From NCBI GenBank assembly GCA_019058515.1, contig JAHPYY010000001.1:1-14202 (forward strand): a stretch of 14,202 nt of DNA, in the 5' to 3' direction. Shown here one piece after another: positions 6,100-13,558 of this stretch. The notes under the pieces are model-generated. The model did not search any database, was not told the origin of the DNA, and saw nothing but the letters and a program-made list of their open reading frames with translations. A program made the position numbers and the translations under genes. Each line of letters starts with the position of its first letter. The first letter of the stretch is position 1. The stretch comes from Promethearchaeota archaeon. GTDB taxonomy: Archaea; Asgardarchaeota; Lokiarchaeia; Sigynarchaeales; SOKP01.

Positions 6100-8304
6100 A
6101 TGAAAAAAATCAACTTCCCTTTTACCGCGATTTTGGGTCAACCTAAAATGAAATTAGGGCTCATCTTGAATGTTATAAATCCTCAAATAGGAGGTATTTT
6201 ACTAACTGGGCATCAAGGGACGGGTAAATCTACTGCCGTACGATCATTGGTGGATGTTATGCCACAAATTACCGTTGTCAAAGGTTGTAATTTTTCCTGT
6301 GACCCTAATTCTTCAACGGAGGATTTGTGTCAAGAATGTAGAGTTAAACTAGAGGCTGGTATTACTGAAACAGAGCAAAGAGAAATGCAAATAATTAACT
6401 TACCAATTGGAGCTACAGAAGATTCAGTAGTAGGAAGCCTTTCAATTGATAAGGTTCTGTCAGAAGGGAAATCTGAATTGCATCCAGGATTATTAGCTAA
6501 AGCAAATCGAGGTATTTTATACATAGACGAAATAAATTTACTTCAAGATCATATTGTTGATACCTTGTTAGACGCTGCTGCATCTGGCATTAATGTAATA
6601 GAGCGTGAAGGAATATCGGTTATGCATCCCTCGAGATTCGTATTGGTGGGTTCAATGAATCCCGAAGAGGGTGATTTACGCCCTCAAATAGCGGACCGTC
6701 TTGGGTTAGAGGTAAAAATTGTTGCTCCAAGAGATTCGCAAAAAAGAGCAGAAATTACGAAGCGGGTAATTGAATTTAACGATAATCCAAAAGAATTCGT
6801 GAAAAGATATGAGCAAGAACAAAGTGAATTAAAGTCTAAAATTGCTAAAGCTAGGACAATATTAAAGGATGTGAAAATCCCACAATCTGTGTACGAATTG
6901 GTCTCTAAAATCGTAAATGAATTAGAAATATATTCTCAAAGAGCAGATATTACATTTATAAGATGTGCTAGAGCCCATGCTGCATTGAATGGTCGTACTA
7001 CTATTGTGGGAGAAGATTTAAATGTTGCAATGGATCTAGTATTTGAACATCGAATAAAATCCCTACATTATGAATTAACTCCGGAAGAAATTAAAGGAAA
7101 AATAATGGAAGTGTATGGAAAAATACAAGAAGCATACGAAAATCTTGATGTATATCATCCAAATCCAGAAACTGAAGGTCCTATGAAATCAACTGATGAG
7201 CCACAAGAGAAATTTGAACGTCAATCTATCGATCCAGAGAAAGTAGATCTACCAGAAACCAAAGAACAGAAATTACCTGAACCTAAGTACCATGATAACA
7301 AGAAAAGGCAATCTCACCCCGCTGGTGGTTGGAAAGTAAAGGAAATTCCAGAAGTTATTGAAGACCTCTTGTTTTATGATAAACCAAACGAGGCAAAACC
7401 GTTTATTTATCAGATAGAGAAGAAAATGACTTCAATTCTTGATAATATTCGTAAAGATAGAAAAATTTCAGATTTTGGGGGGAGGGGAATCGGACGCAGA
7501 GTAAAGATATCTTCTTCTCAAAAAGGGAGGTATATATCTTATAGAATTCCAATAAATCATCCAAAAAGTATTGCGTTAGACGCAACAATTAGAAATTATT
7601 TAAAAAATAAAGTGTATAATCGTTCAGAGATTAAATATCCTATACATTTCGATAAATACGATATTATGGATAAAATTTACGAATATCGAGCTCCACTTGC
7701 ATTGTTTTTTGTATTGGATAGTTCTGCATCGATGTATTACGTAATTAAACAAATGACCGATGTGATTCTCTCGTTGCAAAAAGAGGGATACAGAAAAAAG
7801 GATAAAATTGCCCTCATAGTATTCCGTGGCAAAGATGCTCATGTGCTTCAACAACCTACAGTTTCTTTTCAAAGAGCAATAGGAAAACTCAAAAACCTAG
7901 AAGGTAAGTCATATACTCCTATGGCTGCGGCCCTAATGAAATGTAAAGAACTAGTTAAGATTGAAAAGTTAAAGAATCGAAATGTTATCCCAATTATTTT
8001 TATCTGTTCGGACTGTGGGGCAAATATATCTTCAAGGTATCCCGATTTAGTTGCTCAGATTGAATCTGATTACATTCTAATAGTTGAAGAGTTAAAAGAA
8101 TTGACTAAGTCTTTATCTAGAGAAAAGATCAACATAATAGTGCTAGAACCTAAAAAAAGCTATGCAACCAGAGCGTTAGGTGTACACACGTATTCAGCTG
8201 ATTTAATAAAGAAAAATTTTAGAGAATATGGAAACGCTGAGGTTTATAAATTCGACCGTTATAATCCGAACTCGCTCATTTTAGAATTAAAGAGAATTCT
8301 CTAA
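6100..8304 (+). CDS. Magnesium-chelatase-type AAA+ ATPase fused to VWA domain (ChlI/ChlD-like)
   Basis: Residues about 5-325 are an AAA+ module of the ChlI/BchI type: Walker A GHQGTGKST (37-45), Walker B ILYIDE (139-144), sensor-1 Asn187 in GSMNPEEG, the LRPQIADR arginine-finger region (193-200) and a sensor-2 stretch RADITFIRCARAH (281-293). Four cysteines (63, 67, 77, 80) in the insertion between Walker A and B match those of many chelatase-like ATPases. A charged, Pro-rich linker (about 350-410) leads to a VWA domain (about 528-734) with an intact MIDAS: Asp540, Ser542, Ser544, Thr606, Asp638. Known relatives drive metal insertion into tetrapyrroles together with a large CobN/ChlH subunit. 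None is encoded here, so the substrate may be something else, as in MoxR/VWA chaperone systems. An in-frame TTG at 6094 is possible, but the TATA spacing favours the ATG. It lies just downstream of an MPN+ gene, in its own transcription unit. Confidence 0.88.
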   Translation: MKKINFPFTAILGQPKMKLGLILNVINPQIGGILLTGHQGTGKSTAVRSLVDVMPQITVVKGCNFSCDPNSSTEDLCQECRVKLEAGITETEQREMQIINLPIGATEDSVVGSLSIDKVLSEGKSELHPGLLAKANRGILYIDEINLLQDHIVDTLLDAAASGINVIEREGISVMHPSRFVLVGSMNPEEGDLRPQIADRLGLEVKIVAPRDSQKRAEITKRVIEFNDNPKEFVKRYEQEQSELKSKIAKARTILKDVKIPQSVYELVSKIVNELEIYSQRADITFIRCARAHAALNGRTTIVGEDLNVAMDLVFEHRIKSLHYELTPEEIKGKIMEVYGKIQEAYENLDVYHPNPETEGPMKSTDEPQEKFERQSIDPEKVDLPETKEQKLPEPKYHDNKKRQSHPAGGWKVKEIPEVIEDLLFYDKPNEAKPFIYQIEKKMTSILDNIRKDRKISDFGGRGIGRRVKISSSQKGRYISYRIPINHPKSIALDATIRNYLKNKVYNRSEIKYPIHFDKYDIMDKIYEYRAPLALFFVLDSSASMYYVIKQMTDVILSLQKEGYRKKDKIALIVFRGKDAHVLQQPTVSFQRAIGKLKNLEGKSYTPMAAALMKCKELVKIEKLKNRNVIPIIFICSDCGANISSRYPDLVAQIESDYILIVEELKELTKSLSREKINIIVLEPKKSYATRALGVHTYSADLIKKNFREYGNAEVYKFDRYNPNSLILELKRIL

Positions 8305-8323
8305 TTATATCATAAAGCTATTT

Positions 8324-8332
8324 CTTTTAAAC
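8324..8332 (+). promoter_or_regulatory. TATA-like box for the ATP-grasp gene
   Basis: CTTTTAAAC is centred about 26 bases before the ATG at 8354, inside the 49-base gap after the AAA+/VWA gene. The ATP-grasp gene can therefore have its own leaderless transcript despite the close spacing. Confidence 0.45.
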
Positions 8333-8353
8333 TTGAATATCCTATAATCACTG

Positions 8354-9607
8354 ATGGAAAGTAATTCAAAATCCGTTTTGGTCGTAGGATTTAACACTCG
8401 TCCTCTCGCTTATTCTTTGAGAACCTCTGGATATGATGTGTATGCGGTGGATTTTTTTGGAGATTTGGATCTCTATCCATATGTTAAGGAAAGTATTATT
8501 GTCGTTAAAAGATTAGGTGCAAGTTATGACTCATTGAAATCAAGTTATAGCTTATATTTGGCACAATTTGCTATTGAAATGCTTAGAGAATATCCAAATG
8601 TGGATTATATTGTAATTGGGAGCGGGCTAGATGATAATATAGAAGAAAGAAAAATGATTTATGAGGAGATTAAGAGATTAAATCCCAAAATCATAAACGC
8701 CAATAATAGTTTGGATTCAATAACTAATGCCCGAAACATCTTAAATATTTACAGCTTTTTAAATAAAGAGAATTTCAAAACTCCCATTACCCAAGATTTT
8801 GATCCAACTTTATTAGAAGATCCTAAACTTCAATTTCCTTTTGTATTAAAGAAAAAGACAGGAGCTGGAGGTATAAATGTATACAAAATTACTAGCCGCG
8901 AACAATTTACTTATTTACTAAAGAAACTCCGAATTTATCAATTCGAACCCTCAAATTGGCTAACTCAACAATATATTGAAGGAATCCCTGTAAGTTGTAC
9001 AGTTATAGGAAACAGTAAAGAATTCGAAGTGGTTTCTATTAATCGCCAGATAATTGGACTAAATTTCGTAAATCCACCAAAAGAATTTACATACTGTGGA
9101 AACATTGTTCCATCAGAGCTCATAAAGTCAGATGAACCGTTAATTAAGGAAATTTCGCTAAAACTTGCAAAAAAATTAAATTTACAGGGAATTAATGGAT
9201 TTGACTTCGTGTTAAACAATCATTATCCATACCTAATGGAAGTCAATCCTAGAGTTCCTGGTTCGATAAGGGCTTCTGAGTGCAGTCTGGGGTTAAACCT
9301 ATTAGATCTTCACTTAAAAAGCTTTAATATCGATAGTTGGGAAGTTATTTCTCAAATAATTAAGTGCGCGATACCAAAAGATTATATTACAAAATTGGTC
9401 TTTTTTGCTCCTAAAACCATATCAAAAGAGCAAGTCCGCCAAATAAACGATTTAAAATACATTCACGACAAAACTACTCCTTCTAAGGAAGTCTTGAAAC
9501 AAGAACCTCTTTGTTCAATCTTATATTCGGCAAAGACTTTTGCTGAATCGTTTTTTGGAGCGTTAAAAATAGCGGATAATGTTCATAATTTGATCGAAAA
9601 AAGCTGA
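8354..9607 (+). CDS. ATP-grasp family enzyme (putative carboxylate-amine ligase, COG2232-like)
   Basis: Residues 7-120 are a pre-ATP-grasp Rossmann-like domain (SVLVVGFNTRPLAYSLR...GYDVYAVDFF). Residues about 125-325 are the ATP-grasp fold: FVLKKKTGAGGINV (163-176) is the Lys plus glycine-rich ATP loop, Asp284 lies in GFDFVL, and YLMEVNPRVPGS (293-304) supplies the Mg-binding Glu296 and Asn298 with Arg300. Residues about 330-417 form a smaller C-terminal domain. The family joins a carboxylate to an amine, thiol or similar nucleophile via an acyl phosphate. From memory the overall layout resembles archaeal 'predicted carboligase' proteins (COG2232); the substrate is not known to me. It follows the AAA+/VWA gene by 49 bases and converges on the Roadblock gene with only 3 bases between the stops. 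A link to the MPN genes (ligation versus cleavage) is speculative. Confidence 0.85.
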   Translation: MESNSKSVLVVGFNTRPLAYSLRTSGYDVYAVDFFGDLDLYPYVKESIIVVKRLGASYDSLKSSYSLYLAQFAIEMLREYPNVDYIVIGSGLDDNIEERKMIYEEIKRLNPKIINANNSLDSITNARNILNIYSFLNKENFKTPITQDFDPTLLEDPKLQFPFVLKKKTGAGGINVYKITSREQFTYLLKKLRIYQFEPSNWLTQQYIEGIPVSCTVIGNSKEFEVVSINRQIIGLNFVNPPKEFTYCGNIVPSELIKSDEPLIKEISLKLAKKLNLQGINGFDFVLNNHYPYLMEVNPRVPGSIRASECSLGLNLLDLHLKSFNIDSWEVISQIIKCAIPKDYITKLVFFAPKTISKEQVRQINDLKYIHDKTTPSKEVLKQEPLCSILYSAKTFAESFFGALKIADNVHNLIEKS

Positions 9608-9610
9608 GTA

Positions 9611-10351
9611 TTATCCTAAAAGGGTTTTTATTCTTGCAATATACGTGCCCAACTTGGATTCTTCTGCCTCTGGAACCGCAACACATAGAATTCGGTTTTC
9701 GTCTAGTTCATGAATAATAATAGAACCGTGTTCTCCGTTTATTACGGAATATTCTAATCCAGTTTTTTCTAAAAGGATGTCGGAGATTTTATAAAGAGCA
9801 GAAATCATAGCAGAAAAAATAGGCTCTTGCATTGAGGATTGTACCTTTATTGGGAGTCCATCTTTGGTTATAATCGCAATAACAATTGCGTTAGGAATCG
9901 CTCGTTTTAACGCAACGAAGATCTCGTCCTTCAGCAAGTCAGATGTCTCTACAAATGCTGAAATTCTCAAAGCTAATTTTTTTAACTTAACAATGAATGT
10001 GTTTAAACCTTCTAATTCCGCTAATTCCCTTTTTAAATAGGCGATCATAGTAATATTTTCTGTTAAAATCGAGAGGATAACTTTCTCTTTTCCAGTAACC
10101 AAATTATACGATAACTTTTGATCTAGAGAACCTTTTAACAACTTTGACGATAGAAAGAGGATGCTACTGTTTGCTGCAGAGATTTCATACTTGGATAAGT
10201 CAATTTTTTTATTTACTTTACTTGTCAACAATGTTCCATCTAATGTACCTACATTTACGCCTAATATGATTTTTGGATGCTCGTCCATTTCCGAATCGAT
10301 TAATTTAACTATCTCTGTAGATAATAGTTTTAGATTCTCATTTGATTCCAT
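9611..10351 (-). CDS. Double Roadblock/LC7-domain protein
   Basis: Two Roadblock-like units occur in tandem. The first (about 8-118) has GVNVGTLDGTLLTSK followed by a helix and ILSILTENITMIAYL. The second (about 140-244) has IAIITKDGLPIKVQSS, a long helix (177-195), then SIIIHELDENRILCVAVP and a C-terminal helix. Each shows the strand-DG-strand hairpin, central helix and two strands of the family. Roadblock/LC7 proteins act as dimeric platforms or GTPase-activating partners of small GTPases (MglB, Ragulator, dynein light chains) and are numerous in Asgard archaea, where small GTPases are also expanded. No GTPase is encoded in this window. The tandem copy could mimic a Roadblock dimer in one chain. 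The ATG at 10351 has a TATA-like box 25 bases upstream and the gene is divergent from the nucleotidyltransferase gene. It is cytoplasmic, with no membrane segments. Confidence 0.72.
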   Translation of the reverse strand: MESNENLKLLSTEIVKLIDSEMDEHPKIILGVNVGTLDGTLLTSKVNKKIDLSKYEISAANSSILFLSSKLLKGSLDQKLSYNLVTGKEKVILSILTENITMIAYLKRELAELEGLNTFIVKLKKLALRISAFVETSDLLKDEIFVALKRAIPNAIVIAIITKDGLPIKVQSSMQEPIFSAMISALYKISDILLEKTGLEYSVINGEHGSIIIHELDENRILCVAVPEAEESKLGTYIARIKTLLG

Positions 10352-10370
10352 ATATTTTAATTAGGAGTCT

Positions 10371-10380
10371 CTAAATAAAA
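10371..10380 (-). promoter_or_regulatory. TATA-like box for the double Roadblock gene
   Basis: On the minus strand TTTTATTTAG is centred about 25 bases before the ATG at 10351. It lies in an 84-base divergent promoter region shared with the nucleotidyltransferase gene. Confidence 0.45.
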
Positions 10381-10408
10381 ACATATACTTTCAATAAAAG
10401 TCTAACGA

Positions 10409-10417
10409 TTAAATATA
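10409..10417 (+). promoter_or_regulatory. TATA-like box for the nucleotidyltransferase gene
   Basis: TTAAATATA is centred about 23 bases before the TTG at 10436. No ATG or GTG occurs in frame between the upstream stop at 10403 and the nucleotide-binding motif, so this box supports the TTG start. Confidence 0.45.
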
Positions 10418-10435
10418 AATACGAGAACAACTCTC

Positions 10436-10930
10436 TTGAACTCCTCAGACAAACGCAACACCATTGTTATTATTTTAGCTGCGGGAAAGGCTACACGCTT
10501 AAAAACTCTTTCAAATAGAGTCCCTAAGCCCTTAATTTTAATTAAAAATAAACCTATCATAAATCACATAATCGATAATTTTGAAGAAGCAGGATTTTCA
10601 AACTTCTGCTTTTTGGTAGGCTATAAGGCAGACGATATCAAAAATGTTGTAAAAAAGATCCCTAATATCTGCTCTGAATTTGTGTATCAAAAGACACCCA
10701 CAGGGATGGGAGATGCCACCTTATTATGTTTTGAACATATAATAAACGACGGAGCTGAGTATACACAACTAATAATATCTGCGGCTGACATTTTGATTAA
10801 ATCAGAGGTTTTAGGTGATATTTACGATAAAATGTTATCCCTTGAGGCTGATATTATACTAACTTTAATGAAATCAAGAGATCCTCGAATTGCAAGGGGT
10901 CATGCTAAATGTAAAAATAAGCTTGAATGA
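10436..10930 (+). CDS. Sugar-phosphate nucleotidyltransferase, N-terminal part (gene interrupted by frameshift)
   Basis: This is the N-terminal GT-A-type nucleotidyltransferase domain (NTP + sugar-1-phosphate to NDP-sugar + PPi) of a GCD1/GlmU-like protein (COG1208 type). The signature IVIILAAGKATRLKTLSN (9-26) followed by PKPL matches the usual AAGxGTRL...PKPL, except that the third Gly is Ala. QKTPTGMGDATL (85-96) is the nucleotide-contacting loop, and IISAADIL carries the metal-binding Asp (118) where GD is usual. The start is TTG at 10436, forced by the stop upstream and supported by a TATA-like box. The frame ends at 10930 only a few codons after homology passes to the +1 frame, so residues after about 156 are not genuine. 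The rest of the domain and the hexapeptide tail are in the frame ending at 11555. Confidence 0.75.
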   Translation: MNSSDKRNTIVIILAAGKATRLKTLSNRVPKPLILIKNKPIINHIIDNFEEAGFSNFCFLVGYKADDIKNVVKKIPNICSEFVYQKTPTGMGDATLLCFEHIINDGAEYTQLIISAADILIKSEVLGDIYDKMLSLEADIILTLMKSRDPRIARGHAKCKNKLE

Positions 10931-11555
10931 CTTTGGACAAAATAATTGTTATAAAGTAAATAATATCATCGAAAAACCAAACTCTGAACAGATTATGTCC
11001 GATTTTTACTCATTGCCCATATACGGTTTTACACCATCATTTAAGAGGTATTTGGAGAACCTCGATAGATCAACAAGGGGAGAAAGAGAACTGCAAGATG
11101 CAATAAAGTTAGCGATTAAGGAAAGTAATTCTATGATCGGATTGGATGTGTTCAAACAAGAGAAAAATCTTGAAGACATTGGAAATTTCCACTTAACTTA
11201 TATGGAGGATATTCTGTCGATAAATTTTAGTAATCTTCGCGAGGGAGTGCGATATCGCCCTGTTAGTAAACTTATTTGCATTAACCATCCAATTCATGTT
11301 GAATTGAGCTCAAAGATCGAAGAGCAAACGATAATTGGTCCAAAAGTGATTTTAGGAAAGAATTGCAAAGTAAAAAGTAAGTGTATACTGAAGAATACTA
11401 TTGTATATGACAACGCCTATATAGGAGAAAATAGTATCTTGACTAATTGCATTGTCGATCAAGAAGTTATTTTGCCTAAATATTCAAGAATCGAAGATAG
11501 CTTTATTACTCTATCTGATAGAAATAATATTGATATCATTAAAATTTACCATTAA
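10890..11555 (+). CDS. Sugar-phosphate nucleotidyltransferase, C-terminal part with left-handed beta-helix (continues 10436-10930 after frameshift)
   Basis: This frame continues the nucleotidyltransferase: VNNIIEKP (23-30) is the conserved product-side EKP motif, followed by LPIYGFTPSFKRYL and GERELQDAI, typical of the domain's end. From about residue 140 a run of hexapeptide repeats (IGPKVILGKNCKV, CILKNTIVYDNAYIGENSIL) forms a left-handed beta-helix as in GlmU-type or GCD1-like pyrophosphorylases. The nominal TTG at 10890 is not a real start: coding homology begins at about 10907, directly after the frame change. Removing one A from the AAA at 10907-10909 would fuse both parts into a single protein of about 373 aa. 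Both parts show intact motifs, so the frameshift is either recent or a sequencing or assembly indel. Confidence 0.75.
   Translation: MQGVMLNVKISLNDFGQNNCYKVNNIIEKPNSEQIMSDFYSLPIYGFTPSFKRYLENLDRSTRGERELQDAIKLAIKESNSMIGLDVFKQEKNLEDIGNFHLTYMEDILSINFSNLREGVRYRPVSKLICINHPIHVELSSKIEEQTIIGPKVILGKNCKVKSKCILKNTIVYDNAYIGENSILTNCIVDQEVILPKYSRIEDSFITLSDRNNIDIIKIYH
10907..10909 (+). other. Frameshift site within the nucleotidyltransferase gene
   Basis: At GCTAAATGTA the reading frame must advance by one base to keep the family sequence. With one A removed the codons read Ala-Asn-Val-Lys-Ile-Ser and continue into the EKP region. The exact base is ambiguous within a few codons. Confidence 0.6.
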
Positions 11556-11662
11556 CTTTTAAATTAGAGATAATATATAAATTATAGAACTATAGTCTCA
11601 AGATAAAAAATAAAATTCTTTATTTCCACTTTAAGTAGAAGCATTCATCGGGGTCTTTGAAA

Positions 11663-12460
11663 ATGGAAGATTTAAGCGAACAAATAACTGCCAAAGAGAA
11701 GTTAATTCAAACTCTTCAAGATCAAATTCAAACGATAAAAGACTCTCTTGAATTAAAGAACGAACAAATAAAAATGCTCGAAGATCAAATTAAAGCAAAA
11801 AATACTAAACTCGAAACGCTTGAAAAAACCTTAGAATTAAAGGAAGAGGAGATAAAATCAAAGAACGATAACAAAGTTGAAGTGGAACAGCTTACTGCAA
11901 GGGAAAAAGAAATAGAGGAATTAGAGAACAACATAGCCATTCTCAAAGAAGAATTAACTAAAGTTGATCAAGATCTAGAAATGCTTGAAAGGGAAAACCA
12001 AAAGCTTAGAGAAAATAGTTCAACTTCTTTAAGTTCGAAGATAATCGATTACACAAATTTTGCGATATCGCGTGAAGAAATTATCGAGTCTATGCGTAAT
12101 ATGTTGAATGATTCTGTTCACAACATCATGATTGCTGTTCCTTCAATTATTGATTTACAAGACCTCTATCTTTACGAAATTCGAGCCTCTATAAGCATTC
12201 AGATTTCCTGCTTTATAGACCTTGGTATCGAGGAACACGCAGAACTACTCGATGAATTTGAAAGTCTAGATAATATTTCAATTCGGTTGTACGATAAAAA
12301 GGATAGATATGTGCTAAATAGAGATGGTGAAGAACTCTTATTTGCAATAATAGGAAAAAACGAAGAAAATCACTTAATCGTACATACAAGAGACCCAAAT
12401 CACATCAAATTATTTAACAGTCTTGTTATGGAACCCTGGTTAAGAGCGCGTAAATTATAA
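11663..12460 (+). CDS. Coiled-coil protein with C-terminal TrmB/PLD-like domain, no DNA-binding domain
   Basis: Residues about 1-118 are an almost uninterrupted heptad coiled coil of Lys/Glu/Leu (repeated segments such as LEDQIKAKN and LELKEEEIKSK). Residues about 133-265 resemble the C-terminal ligand-binding domain of TrmB-type regulators, which has a phospholipase-D-like fold: REEIIESMRNMLNDSVHNIMIAVPS, then ISIRLYDKKDRYVLNRDGEELLFAIIG and LIVHTRDPNHIKLFNSLVMEPWL. The DR..L.RDGEELLF and TRDP features are typical of that family as I know it. TrmB proteins normally have an N-terminal winged helix; here a coiled coil replaces it, so the protein may sense a ligand while assembling with itself or with partners. 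The ATG at 11663 is preferred; an in-frame TTG at 11657 would add two residues and suits a CTTTAAGT box at 11629-11636 slightly better. No catalytic HKD motif is present. It is a standalone gene. Confidence 0.68.
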   Translation: MEDLSEQITAKEKLIQTLQDQIQTIKDSLELKNEQIKMLEDQIKAKNTKLETLEKTLELKEEEIKSKNDNKVEVEQLTAREKEIEELENNIAILKEELTKVDQDLEMLERENQKLRENSSTSLSSKIIDYTNFAISREEIIESMRNMLNDSVHNIMIAVPSIIDLQDLYLYEIRASISIQISCFIDLGIEEHAELLDEFESLDNISIRLYDKKDRYVLNRDGEELLFAIIGKNEENHLIVHTRDPNHIKLFNSLVMEPWLRARKL

Positions 12461-12603
12461 ATCCTCCTGCAAATTTACTCTTTTATCCTGTAATTTAATT
12501 ATCACTTTATGTTTTATCTCATAATAGTTTACATTTTAACATCAATAATTTATATCTATAAGATTCTAAAACTCATACTTCTATTTTTAATTCAAATACT
12601 ATT

Positions 12604-13437
12604 CTGAGTCGAAGAATTATTTTCAAAGAAAAAACAATTTTAATTACGGGATCAACAGATGGAATAGGACTTCACACAGCAATTGATCTCGCAAAAGCGG
12701 GACATTATGTGATTATACATGGGAGGAATGTGGATAGGTCAACCTCTACTGTTAAAAAGGTAAGAAGTATAACAAACCTCAATAACATCAGCAGCGTACA
12801 AGGTGATTTGGGTTCCATTTCCCAGATTAAAGAGATGGTTAATAATTTTTATAAAAGATACGATAAATTGGATGTGTTAGTCAATAATGCCGGAGTATAT
12901 AGTTCAACTCGTAAAATTACTACGGAAGGATTGGAGCAAACTTTTGCTATCAATTATGTCGCTCCGTTTCTTTTAACAAATCTTTTATTGAATTTATTAA
13001 AACAAGTGAATTCAAGCAGAATTGTGAATGTTGTTTCTCGGATTCACTCCAATCAGATGGATTTCAACAACTTACAATTTAACACAGGCTATACTGGTGT
13101 AAAAGCGTACGCTCGCTCAAAAACGTGTTTAATTATGTTTACATATTTTCTTGCTGAAAAATTGCAAAACACGGGAATTACAGTAAATTGCTTACATCCG
13201 GGGGTAATTGATACTAAATTACAAAGAGCAGCGATGGGAGGTGGTGGAGGATCGCTTTCCGAAGGAGCAAAAACTTTAGTCTATGCTTCTACTTCCCCTA
13301 AATTGGTTAATGTGAGTGGCAAGTATTTTGTGAACAATAAACCATCTCCAACAAAACAAATTACATACAAAAAGGAAATACAAAAAAAGCTCTGGTACAC
13401 AACCGAGGAAATAATTGGACAATATTTCCCTCTATAA
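12604..13437 (+). CDS. Short-chain dehydrogenase/reductase, retinol-dehydrogenase-like (start uncertain, no AUG)
   Basis: Numbering from the CTG at 12604: TGSTDGIG (15-22) is the NAD(P)-binding glycine motif, followed by GHYVIIHGRN. NNAG is at 94-97, the catalytic Ser145 is in NVVSRIHS, and YxxxK is Tyr169/Lys173 in AYARSK. HPGVIDTKL, the glycine-rich GGGGGSLSEGAKTLVY and GKYFVNNKPSPT match the RDH11-14/WWOX-like SDRs that oxidise or reduce lipophilic alcohols or carbonyls. The HGRN after the second strand suggests NADP(H). The frame is open from 12562, but no ATG, GTG or TTG precedes the glycine motif. The first conventional start is GTG at 12709, which would delete the cofactor-binding motif. 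CTG 12604 or ATT 12616/12619 could start translation from the TATA-like tract at 12582-12590, or the 5' end may carry a mutation. The C-terminus is complete. Confidence 0.8.
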   Translation: MSRRIIFKEKTILITGSTDGIGLHTAIDLAKAGHYVIIHGRNVDRSTSTVKKVRSITNLNNISSVQGDLGSISQIKEMVNNFYKRYDKLDVLVNNAGVYSSTRKITTEGLEQTFAINYVAPFLLTNLLLNLLKQVNSSRIVNVVSRIHSNQMDFNNLQFNTGYTGVKAYARSKTCLIMFTYFLAEKLQNTGITVNCLHPGVIDTKLQRAAMGGGGGSLSEGAKTLVYASTSPKLVNVSGKYFVNNKPSPTKQITYKKEIQKKLWYTTEEIIGQYFPL

Positions 13438-13530
13438 TAAGAGCGCAATATAAATATGTATTTTAGTATTGGTCTAATGAACTTTTTTAAATGACCTCTA
13501 ATTTTGAATTTATATCTTAGAGAGATATTA

Positions 13531-13539
13531 ATTTTAATA
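13531..13539 (+). promoter_or_regulatory. TATA-like box for the alpha/beta hydrolase gene
   Basis: ATTTTAATA is centred about 24 bases before the ATG at 13559. The 121-base gap after the SDR gene otherwise holds only AT-rich sequence with a T6 run at about 13482-13487. Confidence 0.45.
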
Positions 13540-13558
13540 GATTAAAAATAGAATTATA

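Noticed and set aside
7403..7872. Minus-strand open frames inside the AAA+/VWA gene
   Set aside because: Shadows of a clearly coding plus-strand gene with intact domains; no recognisable motif.
6100..8304. Direct naming as a magnesium or cobalt chelatase subunit
   Set aside because: Family resemblance is clear but no chelatase partner or tetrapyrrole gene is in the window, so the substrate cannot be assigned.
10880..10930. Programmed +1 ribosomal frameshift in the nucleotidyltransferase
   Set aside because: No slippery sequence with a rare codon or stop at the shift, no evident stimulatory structure, and no known precedent for this family; an indel explains it more simply.
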